Assembly (NCBI GenBank): GCA_016190985.1
Contig: JACPPI010000007.1
Span: 1-64,000, forward strand
DNA length: 64,000 nt
Origin: Opitutia bacterium
Lineage (GTDB): Bacteria; Verrucomicrobiota; Verrucomicrobiia; Opitutales; Opitutaceae
Direction: 5' to 3'
Shown here: positions 30,757-41,281 of the stretch, one piece after another
Layout: each line of letters opens with the position of its first letter
Position numbering within the stretch: position 1 is the first letter of the stretch
Program-made: the position numbers and the translations under genes
The notes under the pieces: model-generated
The model's database searches: none
What the model saw: the letters and a program-made list of their open reading frames with translations, nothing else
Told to the model about the DNA's origin: nothing

Positions 30757-31031
30757 CGGGCGCCGGCCGGCCCATCGACTAGGCTCAGGGCGGGGAGCTG
30801 CTCGACGAGAATGCTCATGGCCGCCCGGTGGTTGAGGGCGAGCCGGGTTCCGTTGACCAGGCAGAGACTGGTGGCCGTGCCGGAAATCTTGGTGACCAGC
30901 GCCGCCTCGCCAAAGCCCATTTCCCGCACGCGCTGGCAGAAGCCGTCGTCGCCGTTGAGGACGCAGACCCGCCCGGTCGCGCCGGCGGGCAGCTGACAGA
31001 GCGGCGAGAGATGAAGGTGGGCGGCGGACAT
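30753..31031 (-). CDS. feoA: Ferrous iron transport protein A
   Basis: The 92-residue product is an SH3-like FeoA domain protein. LCQLPAGATGRVCVLNG, the REMGFGEAALVTKI segment and LNHRAAMSILVEQL are the usual features (family consensus RLxxMGF). FeoA is a small cytoplasmic partner of FeoB. It is the first gene of the feo operon, with its stop overlapping the feoB start. The 80 bases upstream hold the atp operon terminator and an A/G-rich stretch in which I could not identify an operator with confidence. Confidence 0.92.
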   Translation of the reverse strand: MSAAHLHLSPLCQLPAGATGRVCVLNGDDGFCQRVREMGFGEAALVTKISGTATSLCLVNGTRLALNHRAAMSILVEQLPALSLVDGPAGAR

Positions 31032-31064
31032 GGCAGATGAGACTGAGTATCAGAAGAGAATCAG

Positions 31065-31107
31065 AAAAAGGCCCCGGGTCAACCTATGACAGTAGACGCC
31101 TCGGGGC
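31065..31107 (-). terminator. Probable terminator of the ATP synthase operon
   Basis: Downstream of the atpC stop on the minus strand, GCCCCG pairs with CGGGGC, enclosing about 25 bases, and is followed by CTTTTT. The stem is short and the loop long, so efficiency is uncertain, but the position between atpC and feoA is right. Confidence 0.55.
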
Positions 31108-31114
31108 TAAGAGG

Positions 31115-31522
31115 TTAGCGCCGCCGGCGTTTGACGGCAAGCTGGACACCGGAGTAGCGCACGAGGCTTTGCAGGTGCTCGTATTGCTGCGGGTCCATGG
31201 TCTTGGCGGCCTTGAGTTCTTCCTCGGCGCGCTTCATGGCGGCCTCGACCGTGTTCTCGTCAATTTTCTCCTCGGTGATCGCGTGCTCGGCGAGCACGCG
31301 GACGCGGTCGCCGTCGATCTGGGCGAAGCCGCCGCCGACGGCGAGCCACGAGGTGGCGCCGCCCTTCGTCACCCGGAGTTCGCCGTCCGCCACCTGGGTA
31401 AGCAACGGGATGTGGCCCGGGAGGACGCCGATCTCGCCCTCGACCGTCGGGACGACGACGGAGTCGATGGTGTCGGAATACACCTTCGCCTCGGGCGTGA
31501 CGATTTCGAGCGTGAGGGGCAT
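31115..31522 (-). CDS. atpC: F1Fo ATP synthase epsilon subunit
   Basis: The 135-residue subunit begins MPLTLEIVTPEAKVYSDTID, and VPTVEGEIGVLPGHIPLLTQ is the diagnostic N-terminal beta-sandwich motif. A C-terminal helical hairpin (AAMKRAEEELKAAK) follows. Epsilon sits in the central stalk and inhibits hydrolysis. It is the last gene of the operon. A heptad-repeat stem element separates it from atpD. Confidence 0.96.
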   Translation of the reverse strand: MPLTLEIVTPEAKVYSDTIDSVVVPTVEGEIGVLPGHIPLLTQVADGELRVTKGGATSWLAVGGGFAQIDGDRVRVLAEHAITEEKIDENTVEAAMKRAEEELKAAKTMDPQQYEHLQSLVRYSGVQLAVKRRRR

Positions 31523-31530
31523 GGTTAGAA

Positions 31531-31622
31531 GTAGTGGGTAGTGAGTAGCGGGTAGCGAGTAGCAGTGGGTGGAGACTTTATTGGCTATGCTCTCTACGCA
31601 CTACTCGATGCTCGCTACAGGT
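31531..31622. repeat. Inverted pair of heptad arrays (GTAGCGA type) between atpD and atpC
   Basis: Five units read GTAGTGG, GTAGTGA, GTAGCGG, GTAGCGA and GTAGCAG. After about 27 bases an opposed arm (CTACGCA, CTACTCG, ATGCTCG, CTACAGG) follows. On the mRNA the arms can pair to form a long imperfect stem between the two coding regions. No gene is enclosed. Confidence 0.88.
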
Positions 31623-31626
31623 TGCG

Positions 31627-33075
<1,449 letters not shown>

Positions 33076-33948
33076 TTAGCTGGCGCTGAACGCGGCGGCC
33101 GCGATCTCGAGGATTTCCTGGGTGATGCCGGCCTGGCGGGCCTTGTTGTATTCGAGCGTGAGGTCGCCGAGGAGCTTGGTGGCGTTGTCCTTGGCGGTCT
33201 TCATCGCGACCATGCGGGCGCTCTGCTCGGAGGCCTTGGCCGAGAGAACGAGCTGGTGGATGTAGCGGTTGACGTAGAACGGCAGCAACGCGGCGAGCAC
33301 GGCGTCGGCGCTGGGCTCGAACAGCATGTCGCGCTCGTCGGTGAACTTGCCGGCGCCGGCCTCGGCGCGGAGGGTGGAGACGAAGTCCTTGACGTTGCTC
33401 AGCGGCAGCACGGGGCGGGCGACGGCCTCCTGCACGAGCGTGTTCTTGTAGCGCGGGTAGATGACCTCGACGGTGTCGATGGAGCCCTCGAGAAACAGCT
33501 TCACCATGAACTCGACCGGCGTCTTGACCTCATTGAAGCCGGCGCGGTCGGAGACGGTGAAGTCGGCGAGCACATCGCGCTTCGTGCGGGCGAGGAACTG
33601 CGCGCCCTTGCGGCCGATGGCCACATATTTGGCGGGCATCCTGATCTCGGTGACGAGCTTGAAGAGGTTGGCGTTGAGCGGGCCGCAGAGGCCCTTGTCC
33701 GTCGTGACGAGCAGAATGCCGCGGACCTTCACGTCGCGCCGGACCAGCAGCGGGTGCTGGTTCTCGCCCACGCGGGGCGCGAGGGCGGCGAGCATGTCGG
33801 CCATCAGCTGGGCGTAGGGCCGGCCGGCGAGCGCGGCGGCCTGCGCCTTCTTCATCTTCGACGCGGCCACCAGCTCCATCGCCTTGGTGATCTGGCGGGT
33901 GTTCTTGACCGACTTGATGCGCCGGCGGATGTCGCGGGTGGAGGGCAT
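33076..33948 (-). CDS. atpG: F1Fo ATP synthase gamma subunit
   Basis: The 290-residue rotor subunit starts MPSTRDIRRRIKSVKNTRQI and continues with KAMELVAASKMKKAQ. The C-terminal helix ends with an AMKTAKDNATKLLGDLTLEY segment and KARQAGITQEILEI, both diagnostic. TDKGLCGPLNANLFK matches the middle domain. The start codon follows an array of 8-base units, which together with a matching inverted array separates it from atpA and encloses a foreign gene. Confidence 0.97.
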   Translation of the reverse strand: MPSTRDIRRRIKSVKNTRQITKAMELVAASKMKKAQAAALAGRPYAQLMADMLAALAPRVGENQHPLLVRRDVKVRGILLVTTDKGLCGPLNANLFKLVTEIRMPAKYVAIGRKGAQFLARTKRDVLADFTVSDRAGFNEVKTPVEFMVKLFLEGSIDTVEVIYPRYKNTLVQEAVARPVLPLSNVKDFVSTLRAEAGAGKFTDERDMLFEPSADAVLAALLPFYVNRYIHQLVLSAKASEQSARMVAMKTAKDNATKLLGDLTLEYNKARQAGITQEILEIAAAAFSAS

Positions 33949-33955
33949 GGATCAG

Positions 33956-33992
33956 GAAAGACTGAAAGACTGAAAGGCTGAAGGACGGAAGG
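33956..33992. repeat. 8-base-unit array, downstream arm of the atpA/atpG insertion
   Basis: Plus-strand units read GAAAGACT, GAAAGACT, GAAAGGCT and GAAGGACG. The reverse complement (CAGTCTTT type) lies on the mRNA just before the atpG start. It can pair with the array at 34.36-34.39 kb, with about 18 of 20 central bases matching. Confidence 0.9.
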
Positions 33993-34003
33993 TCACCATT
34001 TGG

Positions 34004-34348
34004 TTATTTGAGCAGCGTGACAAAGATGGCGATAAGTTCGTCGCATTCTTTCTTGAGCGCAGCGAGACGCTGCGGGGGAAGAATGCCGTCCGCTTCGATG
34101 GATTCGGGCCAGAGCAGGGTCTCGTCAGCCTCGCGCAGGCAATCGCCAAGTTTTGAGCGATATTCGGCCTTGGAGCGGCCTCGCTGGGCTTCGCGGTAAT
34201 TCGCGCCGACCGAGTTGGCTGCACGGACCAGTTGATCGCCGTAGATCTGAGCAAGCCGGTTTCGTGCGGGCAGCGCGGCGAACAAGCGCGCGACACGACG
34301 ATCGAGCAGGAAAGTCCGCTCGCGCAGGTCGCCGTGTTCGTGGAACAT
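34004..34348 (-). CDS. Four-helix-bundle protein (S23/23S rRNA intervening-sequence protein family)
   Basis: The 114-residue protein reads LRERTFLLDRRVARLFAALP, then QLVRAANSVGANYREAQRGR, then KAEYRSKLGDCLREADETLL. Its A-N-SVGANYREA and C-REA-ET motifs are typical of the TIGR02436 four-helix-bundle family. That family includes the ORFs of intervening sequences in 23S rRNA of Leptospira and others, and is related to the diversity-generating-retroelement protein Avd. It is not an ATP synthase subunit. It lies between atpA and atpG, enclosed by inverted arrays of 8-base units, so the whole 0.4-kb unit looks like an insertion into the operon. Function unknown. Confidence 0.88.
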   Translation of the reverse strand: MFHEHGDLRERTFLLDRRVARLFAALPARNRLAQIYGDQLVRAANSVGANYREAQRGRSKAEYRSKLGDCLREADETLLWPESIEADGILPPQRLAALKKECDELIAIFVTLLK

Positions 34349-34354
34349 GAGATT

Positions 34355-34387
34355 TTCACCGGTTCAGTTTTTCAGCCCTTCAGTCTT

Positions 34388-34395
<8 letters not shown>
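34355..34395. repeat. 8-base-unit array, upstream arm of the atpA/atpG insertion
   Basis: On the mRNA strand the units read GCTTGAAA, GACTGAAG, GGCTGAAA, AACTGAAC and CGGTGAAA, each with TGAA at the same place. The first TGA is the atpA stop codon. The array ends just before the ATG of the four-helix-bundle gene. Confidence 0.9.
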
Positions 34396-35920
<1,525 letters not shown>

Positions 35921-35951
35921 CCTGGATGGTGGTTAAAGGGCTGGCGTGGGG

Positions 35952-36344
35952 TTAGACGGCGGAGGAAAGGGCGGCGAGCTGGCCGGCGACGGAGGACTCG
36001 TAGACATCGGAGCCGACACGGATGCGGAGACCGGCGAGGAGCTGCGGGTTGGGCCGCGCGGTGGCGGCGACCGGGCGCCGGTATTTTTGGGTCATGGCGC
36101 TCTCGATCATCCGCAGGGTGGAATCATTGATCGGGCCGGCGTGCTCGACGACGGCGTTGGATTTGGCGAGTTCGTTGGCGATGGCGCGGTGATAGAGCTG
36201 GAGCAGCGCGAGCGCGTGGCGCGGGACGTTTTTCTCGATGTAGCCGAGCACGCCGGTGACCTGCTCGGGCGAGACGGTGCCGTTGACGAGGCTCAACTTG
36301 AAGAGCTGCTTCGCGAGGGCCTTGGTCTTTTTGTCGGCGCGCAT
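35952..36344 (-). CDS. atpH: F1Fo ATP synthase delta subunit, short form
   Basis: The position between atpF and atpA and the C-terminal sequence (LRMIESAMTQKYRRPVAATA, then LLAGLRIRVGSDVYESSVAG) identify delta, the peripheral-stalk cap. At 130 residues it is much shorter than the usual 175-185. The N-terminal six-helix domain that contacts alpha appears reduced (ALAKQLFKLSLVNGTVSPEQ starts it). This could be a lineage trait. An upstream repeat remnant leaves open a truncation at the 5' end. The ATG at 36344 is used. Confidence 0.88.
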   Translation of the reverse strand: MRADKKTKALAKQLFKLSLVNGTVSPEQVTGVLGYIEKNVPRHALALLQLYHRAIANELAKSNAVVEHAGPINDSTLRMIESAMTQKYRRPVAATARPNPQLLAGLRIRVGSDVYESSVAGQLAALSSAV

Positions 36345-36355
36345 TATTGGCAAAA

Positions 36356-36394
36356 GCTGGATTCTTCGTTAGGACTCAGAATGACGCTGCGCGT
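36356..36394. repeat. Partial copy of the TGTCATCCTGAG hairpin repeat between atpH and atpF
   Basis: CTGGATTCTTCG and CTCAGAATGAC match the right half of the repeat at 16.74-16.82 kb. It lies in the atpF-atpH gap and is followed by a small GACGCTGC/GCGTCAGC stem reaching the atpF stop. Confidence 0.7.
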
Positions 36395-36936
36395 CAGCTG
36401 ACGGAAAGTTCCTTGGTCGCGGCGTCGTTGTAGGCGGCGCGATCGGCTTCGGTGAGCTTCCTGGCGAGGACCTGCTCGGTGGTCTTGACGACGAGGCGGG
36501 CGATCTCGCCGCGGGCCTCGTTGAGCATTTTCTTGTGCTCGAGTTCGATGGCCTGCTGGGCCTTGGCGAGGGTGTCGGCGGCGCGGGCCGTGGCCTCGGC
36601 GTTCTGCCGGTCGGCGAAATCCTTGGCGGACTTGCGGGCCTCGTCGACGAGCTTCTGGGCGTCAAGCTGCGCGGCCTTGATGAGGGCGGCGCTTTCCTGG
36701 GCGGCGGCGGCGAGGCGGGCCTGGGTCTCCTCGGCGTGTTTGAGGCCGGTGGCGATCTTGGCGTTGCGCTCCTCCATCGTGGCGATGGTGGGCTTGATGC
36801 CGAACTTGTAGAGGACGCCGAAGAGGATCAGGAAGCTGATCACTTGCATGACCACGTATTTCGGCTCGAGGCCGAACTGCTGGGCGATGCCGGATTCGCG
36901 GGCGGCTTCCGTGACGGCGAGGAGGGTGGGCGACAT
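36394..36936 (-). CDS. atpF: F1Fo ATP synthase b subunit
   Basis: The 180-residue protein has one membrane helix near the N-terminus ([20 protein letters not shown]). A long charged coiled coil follows ([20 protein letters not shown] through [20 protein letters not shown]), the standard peripheral-stalk b subunit design. Only one b gene is present, so the stalk is presumably a homodimer. Confidence 0.96.
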   Translation of the reverse strand: MSPTLLAVTEAARESGIAQQFGLEPKYVVMQVISFLILFGVLYKFGIKPTIATMEERNAKIATGLKHAEETQARLAAAAQESAALIKAAQLDAQKLVDEARKSAKDFADRQNAEATARAADTLAKAQQAIELEHKKMLNEARGEIARLVVKTTEQVLARKLTEADRAAYNDAATKELSVS

Positions 36937-36990
36937 GGCGGGAAAGGGACTGGCGGTGCGGCGCAGGGCGCCGCACCGCCAGTCAAACGA

Positions 36991-37209
36991 TTACGAGTTG
37001 GCCTTGGCCAGGAACAGCGCGAGGATGCCGAGACCTTCGGCGAGCGCCATGCCGATGATGGCCTGAACGAGGATTTTGCCGGAGGCGCCGGGGTTGCGGC
37101 CGACGGCCTCGGCGGCTTTTTGGCCGATGAGGCCGACGCCGATGGCGGCGCCGAGCAGACCGAAGGCGCTGCCGATGTTACCGGTGATTTCAGCGAGGAG
37201 GGGATACAT
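36991..37209 (-). CDS. atpE: F1Fo ATP synthase c subunit
   Basis: The 72-residue hairpin protein has helix 1 GLLGAAIGVGLIGQKAAEAV, the polar loop GRNP (usually RQP) and helix 2 with the ion-binding glutamate in ALAEGLGILALFLAKA. The residues around it do not match the sodium-binding set (no Ser/Thr after the Glu), so protons are the likely coupling ion. The ATG at 37209 gives the right size; an upstream ATG would add an unrelated basic extension. Confidence 0.96.
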   Translation of the reverse strand: MYPLLAEITGNIGSAFGLLGAAIGVGLIGQKAAEAVGRNPGASGKILVQAIIGMALAEGLGILALFLAKANS

Positions 37210-37279
37210 GTGGTGGTGGATGTTTTGTGGTTGTGGTTGCCGCCGTGCGCACGCGAGGCACGCTCCCGGCGGTAAAGGG

Positions 37280-38161
37280 TCAGGGATGCGCCTCGGCGCC
37301 GGGCCCCTCCGCGTGGTCGTGGTCATCGCCGTGGTTGCAGATGAGGCCGATGTAGACGGAGGTGAGGAGGGTGAAGACCGTGGCCTGGATGAGGCCGACG
37401 AGCAGCTCCATGAAATAGAAGATGAACAGGAAGCCGGTGCCGTGGAGCAGGTTTTCGCCGCCGAACACGTTGCCGAAGAGACGGACCGAAAGGGTGAAGG
37501 GGCGGATGGCGATGGAGAAGACCTCGATGCAGCCGACGACCAGAAACACCAGCGACAGGAAGGGATAGAGCCAGGCGGGGGTTTCCTTCTTGTCGGCCTT
37601 GTTGCCGAAAAGATCCCAGAGGACGAGCTTCGGACCGGCGTATTTGAAGATGATGATCAGGTAAGCGCCAAAGGAGACGAGCGCGAGGGCGATGGTGCTG
37701 TTGAAGTCGGCCGTGAACGGCCGGATCCACGGCGTGGTGAGGTGAAAGCGGCCGTCCACCTCGTGGCCCCAGCCGACGGTGCCGACGCCGGGCAGCAGGC
37801 CCATCCAGTTTTGGATGAGAATAAAGACGAAGAAGGTCACGAGTAGCGGAAAGGCCGCAGGGAAGGCCCTTTTACCCACGATCGGCTCGAACAGGTCGCG
37901 CAGCGCCTCCAGCACGGACTCAAAGACGGCCTGGCTCTTGGTGGGGAGAACCTGCGGTTTGCGCACGGTCAGCAAAACCAGGCCGATCAGCAGAGCCGAG
38001 ACCGCCCACCCGGTCGCCATGCTATTGGTAATGGCCCATCCATGGCCGAAATCGACCAGCTTGGCGGCGGCCGGGGCGACCCCCTCGCCTTCCGAGGCAA
38101 ACGAGGTGGTCGCGAAAAACAGAGCGGCGATCAGACCTAGGAGTTTCTTGACGGTGTGCAT
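37280..38161 (-). CDS. atpB: F1Fo ATP synthase a subunit
   Basis: The 293-residue protein has an N-terminal hydrophobic leader, about five transmembrane helices and the essential Arg in SVRLFGNVFGGENL. A second helix (FYFMELLVGLIQATVFTLLT) lines the half-channel. The N-terminus (MHTVKKLLGLIAALFFATTS) resembles a signal peptide, as in other long a subunits. A His/Asp-rich tail ends the protein. It is the first gene of the operon; no atpI or atpZ is visible upstream. Confidence 0.97.
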   Translation of the reverse strand: MHTVKKLLGLIAALFFATTSFASEGEGVAPAAAKLVDFGHGWAITNSMATGWAVSALLIGLVLLTVRKPQVLPTKSQAVFESVLEALRDLFEPIVGKRAFPAAFPLLVTFFVFILIQNWMGLLPGVGTVGWGHEVDGRFHLTTPWIRPFTADFNSTIALALVSFGAYLIIIFKYAGPKLVLWDLFGNKADKKETPAWLYPFLSLVFLVVGCIEVFSIAIRPFTLSVRLFGNVFGGENLLHGTGFLFIFYFMELLVGLIQATVFTLLTSVYIGLICNHGDDHDHAEGPGAEAHP

Positions 38162-38198
38162 TAATTTCCGGGCGGGAGTGTCGGAGGGAGCCCAAATA

Positions 38199-38226
38199 GG
38201 TAGGTTTTAGCCTTTCAAAGCGTCAA
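38199..38226 (-). promoter_or_regulatory. Possible promoter of the ATP synthase operon
   Basis: About 60 bases upstream of atpB on the minus strand is TTGACG, a good -35 hexamer. A weak TACCTA-type -10 follows after about 18 bases. The surrounding stretch is relatively AT-rich. This is a motif match only. Confidence 0.35.
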
Positions 38227-38347
38227 CCCCCGAAATCAAAAAAGCCGGAGAGAATTGCAGAATTAGCCGCGTCGCGCGATCGGCCGGGGGTGGCTAATGA
38301 ATCAAGCCGGCTTGCCACCGAGTGCGGGAAGCGGTTATTTGTAAACA

Positions 38348-38515
38348 ATGGACCAAGCCACCCGCGACCTGTTCGCCCGGACCGGACCGCCGCTGCGTCC
38401 GAACGGCGAGCGCAAGCTGGCGCACAACGTCTTCATGCAGGTCACCTGGGGCCTGCTCGGGGCGGCGGCCTTGGGGCAGTTGTTTCTGCTGGTGTGGCTG
38501 GATGTGATGTCCTGA
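38348..38515 (+). CDS. Small single-pass membrane protein, unknown
   Basis: This 55-residue frame (MDQATRDLFARTGPPLRPNG through KLAHNVFMQVTWG) ends with a hydrophobic helix GLLGAAALGQLFLLVWLDVM. Codon third positions are strongly GC-rich, as in real genes here. It is divergent from atpB, and its last 74 bases lie antisense to the 3' end of trmB. I do not recognise a family. The overlap with trmB makes the call moderate. Confidence 0.55.
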   Translation: MDQATRDLFARTGPPLRPNGERKLAHNVFMQVTWGLLGAAALGQLFLLVWLDVMS

Positions 38516-39092
38516 CCGCGACCAGCGACTGGTAGGCGGGGGCCCGGGCCTGAAAGACGGTTTCCTGTTCCAACGGCCATGGCGCGGTCGGATCCAGCTG
38601 CCAGGTCTTCAGGGTTGGGATCAGCTCCACGACGGCGGTGAAATACCCGGCATGGTCGGTGCGAAAGTAGAGCGGTGTGCCCTCTCCTGCCCGGCCAGCC
38701 AGAGCTTCGAGGAATTCCGCCTGCAGGATGCGGTTTTTGTGGTGGCGCTTCTTCGGCCACGGATCGGGAAACAGCACCCAGATCTCGCGCAGAGTCACGC
38801 CGGGCGGCAGGGCGTCGAGAAACTCCCGCGCCTCGGCCTGCACGAAGTGGCAATTGGCCAGCCGCGCGCGGTCGCGTTTCTTGCCGCTCCGATTCAGGCG
38901 GTCGAGGATGATGTCCACGCCGACGCAAAGTTTTCCGGGAAAAGCCTGCGCGTATTGCACCAGAAAGTGGCCGTGGCCTGAGCCGATCTCCCAGACGAGC
39001 GCTTGCGCGGACGGCAGCAGCGCCGCCAGCTCCGCCCGCAGGGCGGCGCGTCGTTCGGTGATGCGCGCGAGAAACTCGGGGTTGTAGGCCAC
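38442..39092 (-). CDS. trmB: tRNA (guanine-N7-)-methyltransferase
   Basis: The 216-residue enzyme has the SAM site WEIGSGHGHFLVQYA, VGVDIILDRL and the family motif VLFPDPWPKKRHHKNRI, with YFRTDHAGYF later. It makes m7G at position 46 of tRNA. The GTG at 39092 is the start that fits homology. The C-terminal tail (HPATPAETTAPRPPPRAGPR) is low-complexity and lies antisense to the small membrane protein gene, so one of the two ends may be extended by drift. Confidence 0.92.
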   Translation of the reverse strand: MAYNPEFLARITERRAALRAELAALLPSAQALVWEIGSGHGHFLVQYAQAFPGKLCVGVDIILDRLNRSGKKRDRARLANCHFVQAEAREFLDALPPGVTLREIWVLFPDPWPKKRHHKNRILQAEFLEALAGRAGEGTPLYFRTDHAGYFTAVVELIPTLKTWQLDPTAPWPLEQETVFQARAPAYQSLVAVRTSHPATPAETTAPRPPPRAGPR

Positions 39093-39116
39093 GGACCCTA
39101 TTGGTCGCGGAAAATT

Positions 39117-39137
39117 CCAAACGCCAAGAACCAAATC
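39117..39137. repeat. Three-unit heptad array (CCAAACG type)
   Basis: Units CCAAACG, CCAAGAA and CCAAATC follow each other upstream of trmB. The unit type is the same as in the inverted pair inside oleC. Confidence 0.6.
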
Positions 39138-39153
39138 GCGAAGCGGCACAGCG

Positions 39154-39215
39154 GGTGGAGCGGCCTGCCCCCAAGCCGCTTCTTCTGAAAGCGCGTTGGG
39201 GCAACGCGCTCCACC
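39154..39215. repeat. GGTGGAGCG twin-hairpin element, copy B
   Basis: Ends GGTGGAGCG/CGCTCCACC enclose GCGGCCTG-CCCC-CAAGCCGC and GCGCGTTG-GGG-CAACGCGC. The loop pair is CCCC with GGG, different from copy A but still complementary. It lies just beyond the stop of the PhoR-like kinase gene. Confidence 0.85.
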
Positions 39216-39217
39216 AT

Positions 39218-40489
39218 TCAGGTTTTCTGCGAGCGGGGCAGGCGGACGATGATGGCGAGGCCCCCACCCTCGCGGTTTTCCGCCCAGACCCGGCCGCCGT
39301 GAAGCTGCACGATGTGTTTCACGATGCTCAGACCGAGGCCGGTGCCGCCGGTCTCGCGCGAGCGGCCCTTTTCCACGCGGAAGAAGCGCTCGAAGATGTG
39401 CGGCAGTTCCTCGGCGGGGATGCCGGCGCCGTTGTCGAGAACACTGCACTCGATCTCGTCCGCGGTCACGGCGAGGGCGCCGATCTCGACGCGCGAGCCC
39501 CTGGGGGTGTATTTGAGCGCGTTTTCAAGGAGGTTGTCGAAGACCTGCGTGAGTTTTTCACCGTCGGCCTCGATCGGGGCCATTTCGGACGGCACGTGGA
39601 GCACGATCTCGTGGTCGGTGCCGGCCGCGCGGTGGCGGTATTCGTCGGCCAGGCCCTGGAAGAACGGCGCGAGCGCCAGCGACGCGAACTGCAGGCCGGG
39701 GGTCGCGGATTCCAAGCGGGAGAGAACCAGCAGGTCGTCGATGATCGATTTCAGCCGGTCGCTGTGGCGCTGGATGGTTTTGAGAAATTTGGCGCGGTCC
39801 TCCAGCGACATCGTCTCGTGGCCGTCGACGAGGGTCTCGATGTAGCCTTTGATGATGCTGAGCGGCGTGCGCAGCTCGTGGGAGGCGTTGGCCACGAAAT
39901 CGCGGCGCACCCGCTCCAGTTTGCGCTGACTGGTGAGGTCGTGGATGACGAAAAGCGCCCACTGCGACTTGCCGTCGGGCGACGGGATGGGCGCGCCGGA
40001 GGCCTCGATCCAGTGCTGGTGCGGACCGTCGATGATCTCGAATTCCTCGCGCGGCAGTTCCTGGCCGGCGCGCGTGGCCCGCACGTAGTCGAGGAACGGC
40101 CCGCTGCGCACGATCAACTCGAGCCGCAGGTTCACCAGGTTCCGGGCGGCGGGGAAAATGTCCCGCAGCGACCGGTTGGCGAGGTGGATGTAGTTGGCCT
40201 CGTCCACGATCAGGACGGCTTCGCGCAGGTTGCCGAGCGTGGCCTCGAGCTGGGCGAGCTGGTCGGTGCGCTGCTGGCGCAACGCGGTGTTGTCGGCGAT
40301 GAGCCGGTTCGTCGCCTCGACGAGGGCGGGCCACGCCGTGAGGCCGCCGCCGGAAACATCTTCGCGCAGCAACGGCTGGCCGCGGCGAACCGCCTCGCGC
40401 AGGTTGCGCAACGCGCGGTTCTGCCGTCGCAACACCCACAGCAGAACAGCCAGGGCAACGGCGAGGACGGCGATCAAAAGCGCGGTCAT
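39218..40489 (-). CDS. phoR: Sensor histidine kinase, PhoR type
   Basis: The 423-residue kinase has an N-terminal transmembrane helix (TALLIAVLAVALAVLLWVLR) and a PAS domain (about 85-180). Next come the H-box FVANASHELRTPLSIIKGY, N-box FDNLLENALKYTP and G-boxes DNGAGIP and GTGLGLSIV. One membrane helix followed by PAS is the PhoR layout. It overlaps the response regulator gene by four bases. No pst or phoU genes are nearby, so the phosphate link is by family. Confidence 0.85.
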   Translation of the reverse strand: MTALLIAVLAVALAVLLWVLRRQNRALRNLREAVRRGQPLLREDVSGGGLTAWPALVEATNRLIADNTALRQQRTDQLAQLEATLGNLREAVLIVDEANYIHLANRSLRDIFPAARNLVNLRLELIVRSGPFLDYVRATRAGQELPREEFEIIDGPHQHWIEASGAPIPSPDGKSQWALFVIHDLTSQRKLERVRRDFVANASHELRTPLSIIKGYIETLVDGHETMSLEDRAKFLKTIQRHSDRLKSIIDDLLVLSRLESATPGLQFASLALAPFFQGLADEYRHRAAGTDHEIVLHVPSEMAPIEADGEKLTQVFDNLLENALKYTPRGSRVEIGALAVTADEIECSVLDNGAGIPAEELPHIFERFFRVEKGRSRETGGTGLGLSIVKHIVQLHGGRVWAENREGGGLAIIVRLPRSQKT

Positions 40490-41187
40490 GCAGGCAGTTT
40501 TTTGTCCGCGATGCGATACCCCACCCCACGGATGGTCTCAATCCAGCCCGCCTCCGGGCCGAGTTTTTCGCGCAGGCGCCGGACGTGGGTGTCGACCGTG
40601 CGGGTTTCGATCTCGGTCGAGTAATTCCAGACGTTGAGCAGGAGATGTTCGCGGGTTTGCACACGGCCTTGACGCTCCATCATCAGGCGGAGCAACTTGA
40701 ATTCCGTGGCGGTGAGCTCAACCAGGGTGCCCCGGACGGTCACGCGATAGGTGTCGCTGTCGAGGAGGATGTCGCCCACGTGCAGCTTGGTGGACGCGGG
40801 CTCCTTCGGCGCGGCGAGACGCCGGAGGATGGATTCCACGCGCAGAACGAGTTCCTTCGGGCTGAAAGGCTTTCCCATGTAGTCGTCGGCGCCCGACTCC
40901 AGCCCATCGATGCGGTCGTGCGGTTCGGCTTTGGCGGTGAGGAAGATGATCGGGACCTTGGAGAGTTTGCTGTCCGCGCGCAGTATCCGGCAGATTTGGA
41001 TACCGCTGAGGCTTGGCATCATTATGTCCAATATTAAGAGGTCGGGTTGGAAGTTCCTGGCCTTCGAGATGCTTGCGGTGGCGTCGTTCTCCGTCTCCAC
41101 GCGAAACCCTTTCGCCTTCAGATGATAGGCGACGAGAGCCGTGACGTCAGGCTCGTCGTCGACGACCAGTATCTTTTTCTTCTCCAT
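40486..41187 (-). CDS. phoB: Response regulator, PhoB/OmpR family
   Basis: The 233-residue regulator has a receiver with the acidic pair in VVDDEPDV, phosphoacceptor Asp in LLILDIMMPSLSG and Lys in MGKPFSPKEL. A winged-helix DNA-binding domain follows (ELTATEFKLLRLMMERQGRV, then VDTHVRRLREKLG). It should control phosphate-starvation genes with the PhoR-like kinase encoded next. Pairing with a PAS-type kinase favours PhoB over other OmpR-family members. Confidence 0.87.
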   Translation of the reverse strand: MEKKKILVVDDEPDVTALVAYHLKAKGFRVETENDATASISKARNFQPDLLILDIMMPSLSGIQICRILRADSKLSKVPIIFLTAKAEPHDRIDGLESGADDYMGKPFSPKELVLRVESILRRLAAPKEPASTKLHVGDILLDSDTYRVTVRGTLVELTATEFKLLRLMMERQGRVQTREHLLLNVWNYSTEIETRTVDTHVRRLREKLGPEAGWIETIRGVGYRIADKKLPA

Positions 41188-41238
41188 GAAAGGTGGCGAG
41201 TATTGTCGGCGGCCGAGGGCTTTCCAGTGAATTTACCC

Positions 41239-41256
41239 GCGTCACGAGATTGTCAC
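41239..41256 (+). promoter_or_regulatory. Possible Pho box upstream of phoB
   Basis: GCGTCACGAGATTGTCAC matches the E. coli Pho box (CTGTCAT, four-base spacer, CTGTCAY) at 12 of 18 places and has two GTCAC repeats 11 bases apart. It lies 50 bases upstream of phoB but in the reverse orientation, so autoregulation is only a possibility. Confidence 0.35.
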
Positions 41257-41281
41257 AAGCAAGGCGCGTCGGAGCAGTGGA

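Noticed and set aside
30990-31065. Fur box upstream of feoA
   Set aside because: CTGAGTATCAGAAGAGAATC has only slight resemblance to the Fur consensus and no clear inverted repeat.
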